Positions 46,303-55,925 are shown, numbered from the stretch's first letter. The stretch: 64,000 bases of DNA from Marinobacter salarius (GCF_032922745.1 NZ_CP136693.1:1178001-1242000); one strand, 5' to 3'. Notes: generated by a model from the sequence alone, not told the origin. Numbers and translations: made by a program.

Positions 46303-47757
46303 ATGATCGAGTCACCACTGCTTCCCAAGCTGACTGGCTACATCGGCGGTCGCTGGTCTGAGTCGCCGGACGGTAACACCTTCGATGTCTATAACCCGGC
46401 CACGGGGGAGGTGGTTGCCAGTGTGGCATCGATGTCCGAGAGCGAAGTGTACAAGGCAGTTGAAGCGGGCAAGTCTGCGCTTCGTTTAACCAGCCCGTAT
46501 TCCATCGAAACCCGCCGTAAATGGCTGGAAGATATTCGTGATGCGCTCAAGGCCAATAAAGAGGAAGTGGGCCGTATCCTGTGCATGGAGCACGGCAAGC
46601 CGTTGAAGGAAGCCCAGGGTGAGGTCGATTACGCCGCCGGGTTCTTCGATTACTGCTCCAAACACATCCAGGCGCTGGACGCTCACACTCTCGCGGAAAA
46701 ACCAAAAGACTGTACCTGGACCGTGCATTATCGCCCCATTGGCGTAGCTGGCCTGATTACCCCCTGGAACTTCCCCATCGGCATGATTGCCAAGAAGCTG
46801 TCTGCAGCCTTGGCGGCGGGTTGCCCGTCGGTGATCAAACCGGCCAGCGAGACGCCGTTGACCATGATTGCGCTGTTCGCGCTGATGGACAAACACGTCG
46901 ACCTGCCAGACGGTATGGTCAACCTGGTTATGGGCAAAGCCAGTGTGATCGGCAAGGTGCTGTGCGAAAGCCCCGATGTGCCCATGCTCAGTTTCACCGG
47001 TTCCACGGAAGTGGGCCGCAAGCTGATACTGGATACGGCAGATCAGGTGAAGAAGCTGGCCCTGGAGTTGGGTGGCAACGCGCCCTTTATTGTCTTTGAC
47101 GATGCGGATCTGGATGCCGCAGCCGATAACCTGATCGCCAACAAGTTCCGGGGCGGCGGCCAGACCTGTGTCTGCGCCAACCGGATTTTTGTGCACGAGA
47201 AAGTGGTGGATGAATTCGGTCAGAAACTTGCCGACCGGGTCAATCGCATGACCGTGGGTAATGGTTTGACGGAAGACGTTGACCTCGGCCCGCTGATCAA
47301 CAAAGCCGGGTTCGACAAGGTCAAGCGCCACGTGGAAGACGCCCTTGAGCGGGGTGGTGAACTGGTGGCTGGCAAAAAACCGGCAGACCTGGGGGATGGC
47401 CACCTGTTCTTCCCGCCGACAGTCATTTCCGGGGTGACCCGGGACATGTGCTGCTCCCGCGAGGAAACCTTCGGGCCGCTGGTGCCCATGGCCACCTTCC
47501 GCACTGAGGACGAGGTTATCGATGCCGGTAACGACACCGAATTTGGCCTGGCGTCTTACGTGTTCACGGCCGACGCGGAACGCGCCCAGCGGGTGGCCGC
47601 CGGGCTGCGTTTTGGTCATTGCGGCTGGAATACCGGTACCGGCCCCACGCCGGAGGCGCCGTTCGGGGGCATGAAGGCGTCCGGCACTGGCCGCGAAGGC
47701 GGCCTGGAGGGCCTGTTCGAATTCGTCGAAGCCCAGACCGTCCCGCGCGGTTTCTAG
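46303..47757 (+). CDS. gabD: Succinate-semialdehyde dehydrogenase, NAD(P)-dependent
   Basis: A 484-residue aldehyde dehydrogenase of GabD length. Motifs are FTGSTEVGRKL (cofactor region), LELGGNAPFIVFDDADLD with the general base glutamate, GQTCVCANRIFV with the catalytic cysteine, and EETFGPLVPM. It oxidises succinate semialdehyde to succinate, the last step of GABA catabolism. The ATG has AAAAGGAG upstream. No GABA transaminase gene is seen in the window. The stop overlaps the opposing PBP-like gene by four bases. Confidence 0.9.
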   Translation: MIESPLLPKLTGYIGGRWSESPDGNTFDVYNPATGEVVASVASMSESEVYKAVEAGKSALRLTSPYSIETRRKWLEDIRDALKANKEEVGRILCMEHGKPLKEAQGEVDYAAGFFDYCSKHIQALDAHTLAEKPKDCTWTVHYRPIGVAGLITPWNFPIGMIAKKLSAALAAGCPSVIKPASETPLTMIALFALMDKHVDLPDGMVNLVMGKASVIGKVLCESPDVPMLSFTGSTEVGRKLILDTADQVKKLALELGGNAPFIVFDDADLDAAADNLIANKFRGGGQTCVCANRIFVHEKVVDEFGQKLADRVNRMTVGNGLTEDVDLGPLINKAGFDKVKRHVEDALERGGELVAGKKPADLGDGHLFFPPTVISGVTRDMCCSREETFGPLVPMATFRTEDEVIDAGNDTEFGLASYVFTADAERAQRVAAGLRFGHCGWNTGTGPTPEAPFGGMKASGTGREGGLEGLFEFVEAQTVPRGF

Positions 47758-48185
47758 GGTTCCGGCGTCAACAGGACCTTAACGGAATCATCCACCAGGG
47801 TGGAATCGAGGTAACCGATACTGCCCAGGGTGGATGACACCACGCTCTTCATGCTGTTCGCCGAGGATACCTCCCTCGGCGGATGGCCCTTCCCGGTCAG
47901 AACCTGCCGCGACCAGAACGACTTCAGCCAGGCGTCATTGCGCTCGGTGATCAGGTCATTGAACTCATCCCGCATGCTGTTGCCCGCTGGAAGCTGGAAC
48001 GCGACCACGCGCTGGCCGTCAGGCATTCGTGAGCTGCGGTTCAGGTAGATGTCCTTCACCTGTTGCACGGTGATGGAATCCGGGCCACCGTGGTGGCCGA
48101 TGATCACCAATTCCGCCCGGGAGACACTGCTCAACAGGCACAACGCGATGAGCAATGCGGGCACGGATACGCGTCGAATCGCCAT
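47754..48185 (-). CDS. Small exported periplasmic-binding-protein-like protein
   Basis: A 143-residue protein with a signal peptide (to about residue 24, VSRA) and a short PstS-like fold (VIIGHHGGPDSITVQQVKDI, RVVAFQLPAGNSMRDEFN, GSIGYLDSTLV). It is about half the length of a full phosphate-binding protein. ATG 48185 has AGGAGG upstream; the longer frame overlaps the porin start region. It follows the porin gene by about 15 bases and is probably co-transcribed. A role in anion binding is an inference from the fold pattern. Confidence 0.75.
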   Translation of the reverse strand: MAIRRVSVPALLIALCLLSSVSRAELVIIGHHGGPDSITVQQVKDIYLNRSSRMPDGQRVVAFQLPAGNSMRDEFNDLITERNDAWLKSFWSRQVLTGKGHPPREVSSANSMKSVVSSTLGSIGYLDSTLVDDSVKVLLTPEP

Positions 48186-48199
48186 GGTGTTCCTCCTGA

Positions 48200-49384
48200 T
48201 CAAAATGCGGCATCAAGCCGGACGGTGTATACGTCGGTGCTGTCGAATCGGCCGCCGGGATTGCCGGCCAGGGCATCCAGCTGGTTGCCAATCAGGCCAC
48301 CAGTGGTTTTGCCAAAGCCCCGGGCGTGGGTCCAGTCCACCTTCATGGCAACCGAGGTGGTCATGTCCCAACGGAAGCCCAGGCTGTAGGCCTGGCGACG
48401 TACGTCCAGTACCTCCAGTGGCGTGCCGTCGCGCTCGTAGTTGTCCTGGCTTTCGACCCAGGAGGCCGTTATATAGGGCGTGACTTCCTTAACCCGGTAG
48501 CCAAGGGTGACGTAGGCGGAGTCGGTGTCCTGGTAAAAACCGTCCACCTCAACTCGTGTCAGTTCCGACATCAACAGCCAACTGCCATCGTCGTAGGACA
48601 GGCCCAATCCCATGAACTCGGTTTTTTCTTCGTCACCAAGCGGTGGTGTTCCGCCGATGGTGGCTTCTGCATGGGCGTACACGCCACGGAAGGTCCAGAG
48701 GTAATTGGTCCAGTTGGCGGTCAGGCCGGTGATGTTGCGCAGTTCCACATTGACGGTCTGGCCAAGGGAGGCGGCATCATCGTCAAGGTGGCCGGCAAAG
48801 GCGCGTGTCTGAATGGATGAGCCAGAGAGGTTGATGGTGTAGGCCGCATCGGCGCCCAGATAGCTGCGAACCGGTACCGGGTCGTAGACCGCCTCGGGCG
48901 GGCGCGCCCAGGGCTGGCCATAGCCAATCTCCAGGGTTTCGGATTCCATAAACAGCGGCAGGCGCATTTTACCGGCCCGCAGTTCGGAGCCATTGCTGAA
49001 TTGGTGTCGCAGGTAGCCCCATTCCAGTTCCGTGTCCCAGTCTTCGCTACCACGGGACACCAATTGCAATACCGCGTCGGTGTTGCGGCTCAGTGAAAAG
49101 GTGCTCTGCAGGCCGAACAGGCTGAGGGTTTCGAGGTCGGATTGTTCCGTTGCCTCGCCGTAGCCGGCGTCATTATTGGCGCGGGTATAGCCAGTGCTGA
49201 AAAAACCGTTAAGGTGAACCTTTTCCAGGCTCGACTCGGTCATCTGCTTCTGCATGGAATCGAGCCGTTGTTCCAGCTGGTCAATTCGCTGGCTGTCATC
49301 GGCCATGGTGGGAAACGACAGGGTGGCGGTCAGTGCAAGGGAAGTAAAGGTAACGCGGGTAGTGCTTCGGTATACGGAGTACAT
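48200..49384 (-). CDS. DcaP-like outer-membrane porin
   Basis: A 394-residue protein: signal peptide (cleavage near TMADDSQR), a short N-terminal coiled coil (RIDQLEQRLDSMQKQM), then a beta-barrel rich in alternating aromatic strands ending in a terminal phenylalanine (VRLDAAF), as expected for insertion by BAM. The coiled coil and length fit DcaP-like porins, which form trimers. The start has AGGAG upstream. The PBP-like gene follows, suggesting a solute-uptake pair. Confidence 0.82.
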   Translation of the reverse strand: MYSVYRSTTRVTFTSLALTATLSFPTMADDSQRIDQLEQRLDSMQKQMTESSLEKVHLNGFFSTGYTRANNDAGYGEATEQSDLETLSLFGLQSTFSLSRNTDAVLQLVSRGSEDWDTELEWGYLRHQFSNGSELRAGKMRLPLFMESETLEIGYGQPWARPPEAVYDPVPVRSYLGADAAYTINLSGSSIQTRAFAGHLDDDAASLGQTVNVELRNITGLTANWTNYLWTFRGVYAHAEATIGGTPPLGDEEKTEFMGLGLSYDDGSWLLMSELTRVEVDGFYQDTDSAYVTLGYRVKEVTPYITASWVESQDNYERDGTPLEVLDVRRQAYSLGFRWDMTTSVAMKVDWTHARGFGKTTGGLIGNQLDALAGNPGGRFDSTDVYTVRLDAAF

Positions 49385-49697
49385 CGTACATCATCTCCTT
49401 TGATGTCTGGTCGCAAGATGCGGGCGCCTTCCTGGCTTCAGGGGACTTATGTCTTGCCCCTGCAAATTGTCTGGTGCGGGAAAACGGTGGCCAGCGGAGG
49501 AACAGAAGGTTCTTCCGGGCAACCCGCGGCGGCGAGTATACCCAAGTTGACGCCAGTTTCATAAAAAGTGTTCACATTTTCTGTATCGGTACCTTACATG
49601 TGTGCGGGTAATCCCAGCACACCCACATCCGGCAAACCCTCCTTTCTCCTGTTATAATTCCGCACCTGTTCATTTAACCAGTAGCGACCGGATCTCT
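49385..49697. other. Divergent intergenic region between porin and uvrD
   Basis: A 313-bp gap serving divergent genes. A perfect -10 hexamer TATAAT lies at 49653-49658, 39 bases before the uvrD start, although no good -35 is seen at the proper distance. I looked for a LexA-type palindrome, since uvrD is in the SOS regulon of E. coli, and found none convincing. No coding frame is supported. Confidence 0.5.
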
Positions 49698-51863
49698 ATG
49701 GATGTCTCCCACATTATCGACGCCCTGAACGACGCCCAACGTGAGGCAGTGACGGCCCAGAATGACCACTTGCTGGTGCTGGCCGGTGCGGGCAGTGGCA
49801 AGACCCGGGTGCTGGTGCACCGGATCGCCTGGTTGATGCAGGTGGACAAGGTGCCGCCCACCGGCATCCTGGCGGTGACCTTCACCAACAAAGCGGCGAA
49901 GGAAATGCGCTACCGCATTGAGCAGATGATGAATATTCCGGCTCGGGGCCTCTGGTTTGGCACCTTTCACGGCATTGCCCACCGGTTGCTCCGGGCCCAT
50001 TACCAGGACGCCGGCCTGCCAGAGAACTTTCAGGTGCTGGACAGCGACGACCAGTTGCGGCTGATCAAGCGCGTGATGCGTGAGCTGCAGATTGATGAAA
50101 GCCGCTGGCCGCCGAAGCAGGCCCAGTGGTTTATCAACGGCCAGAAAGACGAAGGGTTACGGGCGGAACACATCCAGGAAAATCCGGGCGATCATTTCAC
50201 GGCCACAATGCTGACGGTTTACCGACAGTACGAGAAGCTCTGCAACCTAAGCGGCTTGGTGGATTTTGGCGAGCTGTTGCTACGCTCCCACGAACTCTGG
50301 CTGTACCGTCCGGAACTACTGAGCCATTACCAGAGCCGTTTCCAGCAGATCCTGGTGGACGAATTTCAGGACACCAATACCATCCAGTACGCCTGGCTGC
50401 AGATCCTGGCCGGGAACCGGGTGCCGCTAACGGTGGTGGGCGACGACGACCAGTCCATCTACGGCTGGCGGGGCGCGAAGATCGAAAACATCCAGCAGTA
50501 CCAGCGGGACTTTCCCAACGCCCGGATGGTGCGATTGGAACAGAATTACCGCTCCACGCAACTGATCCTGAAAGCCGCCAACGCGGTGATTGCCAACAAC
50601 CAGGGCCGGTTGGGCAAGGAACTCTGGACCGATGGCCCGGATGGCGAGCCCATCAGTTTGTATGCGGCCTTCAACGAGCAGGACGAAGCCAACTACATCG
50701 CCGACACCATTGGTAGCTGGGTCAACGAGGGTAACCTGCGCAGCGAGTCGGCCATTCTTTACCGCTCCAACGCCCAGTCCCGGGTGCTGGAAGAATCCCT
50801 GATCCGCCAGGGCATTCCCTACCGCGTTTATGGCGGCCTGCGATTCTACGACCGTCAGGAAATTCGCAACGCCATCGCTTATCTGCGTCTGGTGCACTAT
50901 CGCCGGGACGATGCGGCGTTTGAGCGCGTGGTGAATATTCCCGCCCGTGGTATTGGCGCCAAGAGCCTGGCGGATATGCGCGCGTTCGCCACGGAGCGCA
51001 GTATCTCCTTGTGGGAGTCTGCCGAGCGTTTGTTGGAGGCTGGGCAGGTGAAGGGCCGCGCCAAAACCGGTCTGCAATCCTTCATGGGCATCATCGAACG
51101 CCTGACGGAGATGGTGGACGATGCCTCATTGCATGGTCTGATGAAGACAACACTGGAGTTGAGCGGCCTCAAGGATTACCACGCCAGTGAAAAGGGTGAG
51201 AAGGGGCAGGCGCGGGTGGAGAACCTGGAAGAACTGGTGAATGCCCTGTCGGATTATGAGGTGGAAGAGGGCGTTGATCCGCTGTCGGAATTCATCGCCC
51301 AGGCAGCGCTGGACGCCGGCGAGGCTCAGGCGGAAGCGAATGAGGACTGCGTGCAGCTTATGACCCTTCATTCCGCCAAGGGCCTGGAGTTTCCGCTGGT
51401 ATTCCTGGCCGGTGTGGAGGAAGGCCTGTTTCCCCACAGTATGTCGTTGGAAGAACCGGGGCGGATGGAAGAAGAGCGGCGCCTGGCCTATGTGGGCATT
51501 ACCCGGGCCATGCAAAAGCTGGTGCTTACTTACGCCGAATCCCGCCGTTTGTACGGACAGGAGAAATTCCACGCGCTGTCGCGCTTTGTTCGCGAGATTC
51601 CCGGGGACTGCATCCAGGAAGTACGGTTGCGCAATACGGTGAGCCGTCCGGCCATGATGGCCCGGCCCAATGAGGGCCTGTTCAGCCAGGAACCTGACGT
51701 TGGCACGGGTTTCAGCCTGGGCCAGCGGGTACGCCATCCAAAGTTTGGCGAGGGTATCGTGATGAACTCCGAGGGCTCTGGCCACCATACCCGGGTGCAG
51801 GTGAACTTTGATGAGGGGGCTAAGTGGCTGGTGTTGGCCTACGCGCCGTTGGAGGCATGCTGA
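49698..51863 (+). CDS. uvrD: DNA helicase II
   Basis: A 721-residue UvrD, full length. SF1A motifs in order: LNDAQREAVTAQ, Walker A AGAGSGKTRVL, FTNKAAKEMRYRI, Walker B ILVDEFQDTNTIQ, VVGDDDQSIYGWRGA, LEQNYRST, MTLHSAKGLEFPLVFL and YVGITRAMQKL. The C-terminal beta domain (RVRHPKFGEGIVMNSEGSG) matches UvrD. It is a 3'-5' helicase in mismatch and excision repair. ATG 49698 is chosen, since the longer frame to 49602 crosses the promoter. It is the last core gene before the accessory region. Confidence 0.97.
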   Translation: MDVSHIIDALNDAQREAVTAQNDHLLVLAGAGSGKTRVLVHRIAWLMQVDKVPPTGILAVTFTNKAAKEMRYRIEQMMNIPARGLWFGTFHGIAHRLLRAHYQDAGLPENFQVLDSDDQLRLIKRVMRELQIDESRWPPKQAQWFINGQKDEGLRAEHIQENPGDHFTATMLTVYRQYEKLCNLSGLVDFGELLLRSHELWLYRPELLSHYQSRFQQILVDEFQDTNTIQYAWLQILAGNRVPLTVVGDDDQSIYGWRGAKIENIQQYQRDFPNARMVRLEQNYRSTQLILKAANAVIANNQGRLGKELWTDGPDGEPISLYAAFNEQDEANYIADTIGSWVNEGNLRSESAILYRSNAQSRVLEESLIRQGIPYRVYGGLRFYDRQEIRNAIAYLRLVHYRRDDAAFERVVNIPARGIGAKSLADMRAFATERSISLWESAERLLEAGQVKGRAKTGLQSFMGIIERLTEMVDDASLHGLMKTTLELSGLKDYHASEKGEKGQARVENLEELVNALSDYEVEEGVDPLSEFIAQAALDAGEAQAEANEDCVQLMTLHSAKGLEFPLVFLAGVEEGLFPHSMSLEEPGRMEEERRLAYVGITRAMQKLVLTYAESRRLYGQEKFHALSRFVREIPGDCIQEVRLRNTVSRPAMMARPNEGLFSQEPDVGTGFSLGQRVRHPKFGEGIVMNSEGSGHHTRVQVNFDEGAKWLVLAYAPLEAC

Positions 51864-51925
51864 GATCAGGAGTCAGCGTTGTTTGGCAAAGCGAACCTTG
51901 GAGCCAGATTTCAATAACTCGTCCA

Positions 51926-53143
51926 TCACGACGAGAGATTTGGGAAATAGAATGGCTCAGCGTGTTCCGGAATTTCCCATTTTAACGGGGAGCGGTTGTT
52001 CCTTTCGCTTAGTAATCCATCAGCCTTTAACTGATGAAGTGCTCGTCGAGCGGTCCGGTCTTTCCCGTCACGACCGCCAGCCAGGCGCAACGCATGAGCC
52101 CGCTCGACAGAGCCCTGAATGAATGCCTGAAACAAAATAAGCGATGCTTCAGGCTTTAGGGGATCGGGACAAGCCACAATACGGCCGTCCCGTCGCGCGT
52201 TGACATAATTCTCGATGCGTTGCTGCATTCCTTTCAGATCAAGCAGGCTTCCGACGTAATCCACCTGATCAATTGCCGTATCGACCATGAATCGGGTGAA
52301 ATCCGTTAAACCTGTTTCGCTCAGTGGACCTCGGCCATCGGCCGTGCCCTGCAGTGGATAATCAGCATGTGCAAGCTTGGCCTTGTAGTTGCTCGAGGAC
52401 CGAGCTAAACCGCGGCTAAGGCACCATACACCAATCCCTTCAACACCGGCCGCCTGCAACGCCGCATCTGTCCAGAGACGAACAACCCGCCCGTTCCCAT
52501 CAAGAAAGGGGTGGATCCATAGCAATCGATGATGTGCGGCCATTAGAGCGGTAATCCGCATTTCACCGACGTATCGCTGACTCTTGTACTCAGAACAGAA
52601 CTGATCCACCAGTGTCTTCACGTATTGGTGATCTGGCGGGATGTGTCTACCGATGGAGACCGTACTGGTGCGGAATTCACCACCAACCACTCTCTGCTCG
52701 TTTCCGTCTTCGTCCTTGACGACCTTTAGTCTCTCGGGAAGATCTGCGTAAAAATGGCGGTGAATGGATCGGATGAACTCTGGCGACAAGACTTCATCCA
52801 AGTCCCGAGAAGCGGATCGAATCCAATCCTGAACTTTAATGTGCGCCACTGACTCCAACTGGTGATCTCGAGCTGTGGGATCACTGTCATAGTTACCACG
52901 CTGCGCCTCACGGATTTGGTGTGGCAGCGTTTGGTTCCCTTCGATCAGATTGGAGTAATAGGAGTTAATTACAGCCATGTGGCGACGGATGGTCTGGGCT
53001 GTCTCATGGTTGAGATGCCCCGCCAGCTTCGCTGATTCGCGATTTAGAATACTCACTCTATCCGGAAGGTCTCCGTAGGCCTTTACCCTTCCTGTGGGCG
53101 CGAAAGGAGCGGCATTCATCCAGGATGTCATAGAACGTCTCAT
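51926..53143 (-). CDS. Fic family protein, class II with N-terminal inhibitory motif
   Basis: About 405 residues. The catalytic Fic motif is HPFLDGNGRVVR (near residue 215) and is complete. An inhibitory S-x-x-x-E-G motif lies in the N-terminal helix (YYSNLIEGNQ, near 70), which places it in class II, where the glutamate blocks ATP. A C-terminal winged-helix-like tail follows. Fic proteins usually AMPylate target proteins. Several start codons are possible (TTG 53149, ATG 53143, ATG 53131). It converges with uvrD and has no obvious antitoxin partner. Confidence 0.87.
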   Translation of the reverse strand: MRRSMTSWMNAAPFAPTGRVKAYGDLPDRVSILNRESAKLAGHLNHETAQTIRRHMAVINSYYSNLIEGNQTLPHQIREAQRGNYDSDPTARDHQLESVAHIKVQDWIRSASRDLDEVLSPEFIRSIHRHFYADLPERLKVVKDEDGNEQRVVGGEFRTSTVSIGRHIPPDHQYVKTLVDQFCSEYKSQRYVGEMRITALMAAHHRLLWIHPFLDGNGRVVRLWTDAALQAAGVEGIGVWCLSRGLARSSSNYKAKLAHADYPLQGTADGRGPLSETGLTDFTRFMVDTAIDQVDYVGSLLDLKGMQQRIENYVNARRDGRIVACPDPLKPEASLILFQAFIQGSVERAHALRLAGGRDGKDRTARRALHQLKADGLLSERNNRSPLKWEIPEHAEPFYFPNLSS

Positions 53144-53539
53144 CGTCAATTGATCTGTCCGGTTCGATGGCCGGTTCCTAGAATCTAAATGGTAAGTCAG
53201 AAAACTGCAATATCAACGTACTGCGATCATTTTCCCTAGATGAGGAGCCAAAAAATGGTTGTCAGTGTCCGGTTTTATGTCCGGTTCGTGTCTCATTCAA
53301 CAGCTACAATAAAATTCGCTTGTGTTTAAAAGCTTGGGGAGCTCGGCTTGGTCGCAAAGCGAACATACAGACCGTGCGATAACGCCGATGTTTAGCGGCT
53401 TGGACTTCCCCTATGGCGCTCATTCTACGTCTTGACCCGATTGGCAGGGGTGTCGAATACTGACAGAGGACTTGCCTGTGAACTGAATTCCACCGAATTT
53501 AGGCGTTCTGGCGGTGACTGCTATCGCTTCCGGCTCTGA
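53144..53539. other. Intergenic region between Fic and the transposase remnant
   Basis: About 400 bp, AT-richer than the core to the left. It holds the Fic promoter region and probable remains of transposable sequence, including the duplicated phrase TGTCCGGTT(T/C) near 53260-53285. I see no open frame with a recognisable product and no tRNA. Confidence 0.35.
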
Positions 53540-54124
53540 TCACTGCGGGCTTAGTGTGTCAAATATTTTCGCGTAGGTAATCACTTGAAGAAGTGAGGTT
53601 TCAGCGTCCTGCTTTTTTTTGGTCATAATCTTGAACAAATTGGGACTCCAGCCGTGAATGTAAGCACCGTAATCGGCTGCTTCAAACTCTCCTCCAATGA
53701 CCAGCATGAGAGAAAGGAATCCAGCAATCCCTGTTCGTGGCACACCAGCAGTACCTGCTCGAACAGGTCTTCGATTTCCTCCGCATGGCTGCTGACAAAC
53801 TTGGCCAGGGTGGTGAAGTGGGGAACGGGTATCGCAGGACAGGGCCTTGAAGATGATGTTGGTCTCGCAGCACCACTGCATCTCGCGGCTGGAGGTGATG
53901 CCCTTGGAGTAGGCGAACAGGATGATCTTCAGCAGGATGGCCGGATCGTAGGCTAAACGGTCAGTATCTTCGTTGCGGTATTTGGGATGAAAAACCGACA
54001 GATCCAGCTTGTGCTCGATTAGGTAGTGAACCGCACGTTCAAAGGTGCCGGGTTGAAGCTGTTCCTGGTAGTTGATCACGACCGTGGCACTCTGGTCGTA
54101 GTTGTAATGCTTGAAGCGGGGCAT
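53540..54124 (-). pseudogene. IS1182-type transposase remnant
   Basis: The first 110 residues (from MPRFKHYNYDQSATVVINYQ through LAYDPAILLKIILFAYSKG to NIIFKALSCDT) match the N-terminus of IS1182-type transposases. The homology then jumps to the +1 frame (HFTTLAKFVSSHAEEIEDLF, about 53870-53720), showing a frameshift, and stops near EQGLL. The catalytic middle and C-terminus are missing. The rest of the nominal frame has no family match that I can see. It is a dead fragment. Confidence 0.8.
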
Positions 54125-54436
54125 GCCAACGACTCCTTGTCCGTTTGCCTGATCCTACCAAACCGAAGCGGGGATTTCGGGGTTTTTCTACAGCCTCAAC
54201 GCTTTTGTCCAGAGGCAGCCTCGGCAAAGCGAAGCGGCGGCGCGCGACCTATCTTTATTTGTTATTTCCGAGCATTTACAAGATGGTTCCGCAGGTTTTG
54301 ATTGGGTAGGCCTCAATGTCGCAGGCAAAACCATTAATTTTGATGTTTATCATAGGCTGCGCCCATGTAATCCTCTAGAATAGGTTTTTTAGATCTTAGG
54401 GGGACGAGTGTTTTTTGATCATAAGAGAGAGTTGAT
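54125..54436. other. Intergenic region before the GntR gene
   Basis: About 310 bp, AT-rich towards the right. It includes the upstream end of the IS1182-type remnant and the promoter of the regulator gene. I found no clear dyad of the TNGTNNNACNA kind and no coding frame. Confidence 0.35.
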
Positions 54437-55204
54437 GTGAAGCCTAGGTACTCTGTAAGTCGAGGTTCCTTTATTAGGCTCCTGCCAGAAGGTAGAACCG
54501 AGCAGGTGATCCGAAGGATGATAGAAGCCATCGATTTGGGGCTCTATTCAGAAGGGCAGCAGCTTCCGAGTGAAGCAGAGCTTGCCACACAATTCGGAGT
54601 AGCCACGGTTACCCTCCGCGAGGCGCTGGGATATCTCCGTCAAGTTGGGGCTATAGAGACCCGACGTGGTCGGAACGGAGGCAGCTTCATTTGCCGGGTG
54701 GAAGAACTCCCCAACGAGTTGATGCTTGAGCTGCTGGACGAATGGAGTGTTATCGAACTGCGTGATTTCGGCGATGAACATATGGCAGTCGCAGGGATGG
54801 CCGCCAGGCTTGCTGCGAGAAGGGCCACGCCTGACAGCTATCGCAATATAGCTTTTTATATAGATTCTTTGGGGCAAGCTGAGAATCGACGCAAACGATG
54901 CCGTGCAGATGCTAGATTCCATATGGAGATAGCGGCCCACTCCCAATCGGTGCGCTTAACGCATGCTGAGATACGCCTTCAGTCTCAGCTGGGCGAATTA
55001 CTTTGGCTACCCGCCGATCAGGCAGAAGACGTTGCCGCAATTCAGCGAGAGCATCAGGATATTCTTGAGGCAGTTCAACAAGGTGATGCCAATCTAGCGG
55101 GCGCTCGCGCAGAAGCGCATGTTATGAAAGGAATACAGCGACTGATTTCGCTGAAAATGTCGCTAATGAAACCTGAGGCACGGGTCATTGATGAAGTCTC
55201 CTGA
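54437..55204 (+). CDS. GntR/FadR-type regulator with FCD domain
   Basis: A 255-residue repressor or activator. The N-terminal winged helix (LPSEAELATQFGVATVTLREALGYL region, about residues 35-85) is GntR type. The C-terminal helical FCD domain (about 100-245) keeps metal/ligand residues in ADARFHMEIAAHS, EHQDILEA and AEAHVMKGI. FCD regulators bind small carboxylates or related molecules. The start is GTG, after a GAGAG ribosome site. It overlaps the Cache-domain gene by 14 bases. It most likely controls the transporter and P450 operon 3-5 kb downstream, from which it is separated by insertion sequences. Confidence 0.87.
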   Translation: MKPRYSVSRGSFIRLLPEGRTEQVIRRMIEAIDLGLYSEGQQLPSEAELATQFGVATVTLREALGYLRQVGAIETRRGRNGGSFICRVEELPNELMLELLDEWSVIELRDFGDEHMAVAGMAARLAARRATPDSYRNIAFYIDSLGQAENRRKRCRADARFHMEIAAHSQSVRLTHAEIRLQSQLGELLWLPADQAEDVAAIQREHQDILEAVQQGDANLAGARAEAHVMKGIQRLISLKMSLMKPEARVIDEVS

Positions 55205-55925
55205 AGCAAAAAACCAACGTCTGCAGTGTAGGCTCAATATCAATAACGCTATTGCTAGTGTTTTTGGAGATATTGAGCATGTGGCGCAAGAGTTTGAGCG
55301 ACTTTGGAGCAAAAAGGTAGGACCTGGTCGATCGCCAGCTTCTGCAGATTTGAAACTCCTGCGAGTGGTCGCTGACAAACTATTAGTTGATAATAATCGC
55401 TGGATGCTGGGCACTGGTGTCGTTTTGGAACCGGGCGTCCTGTCGGATTGTGATATGTACTGCGAATGGCGGCATTTGGTAGGAGAGGGACGCCCCGCCC
55501 AGCTCGATTTGAATTTCAATCGGGGCAGCGATAGCTATTACAACTATAGGGAAATGCCCTGGTTCACTCGCCCCCGTGATTTGGGGACAACGACAATTGA
55601 GGGACCTTACATTGATTTGTATGGTCAGGACGCATATATCTTAACCTTTGCTCGCCCGTTGCACGTTGACGGTGACTTCATAGGAGTTGCTGGCGCAGAT
55701 GTCGACTTGGGTCGATTCGAGCGAGCACTTACCCCCAGCTTGTTGGCCTTGGAACATCAGGCCATACTGCTCAACGAAGAAGGGAGAGTGGTGGCTAGTA
55801 ATACATCCGATTGGCTTCCGGGCGAGCGAATGCGCGATTCTGCAGATTTTGAGACAGTCGTGACCTCGTTGGGCGAGCAATACACCCAATGGTCGTTACT
55901 AGAGTATACCTCTGTCGCTATGTGA
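55191..55925 (+). CDS. Soluble Cache (PDC) domain protein
   Basis: A 244-residue protein that appears to be a Cache sensor fold with no membrane segment and no signal peptide. Typical Cache features are present: a helix at the N-terminus, YYNYREMPWFTRPRD (the conserved sheet-helix with the R/W patch), then IEGPYIDLYGQDAYILTFARP and DGDFIGVAGADVDLGRFE. Cache domains normally sit outside the cell on receptors. Here the domain is cytoplasmic and translationally coupled (14-base overlap) to a GntR/FCD regulator, suggesting an intracellular ligand-binding partner. Homologues were not searched. The gene ends just before insertion-sequence remains. Confidence 0.72.
   Translation: MKSPEAKNQRLQCRLNINNAIASVFGDIEHVAQEFERLWSKKVGPGRSPASADLKLLRVVADKLLVDNNRWMLGTGVVLEPGVLSDCDMYCEWRHLVGEGRPAQLDLNFNRGSDSYYNYREMPWFTRPRDLGTTTIEGPYIDLYGQDAYILTFARPLHVDGDFIGVAGADVDLGRFERALTPSLLALEHQAILLNEEGRVVASNTSDWLPGERMRDSADFETVVTSLGEQYTQWSLLEYTSVAM

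Noticed and set aside
46486..47619. A 377-residue minus-strand open frame across gabD
   Set aside because: It is antisense to a clear aldehyde dehydrogenase and shows no family motif.
49698..49720. LexA box before uvrD
   Set aside because: CTGT occurs near 49649 and 49667, but without the inverted ACAG partner at the required spacing.
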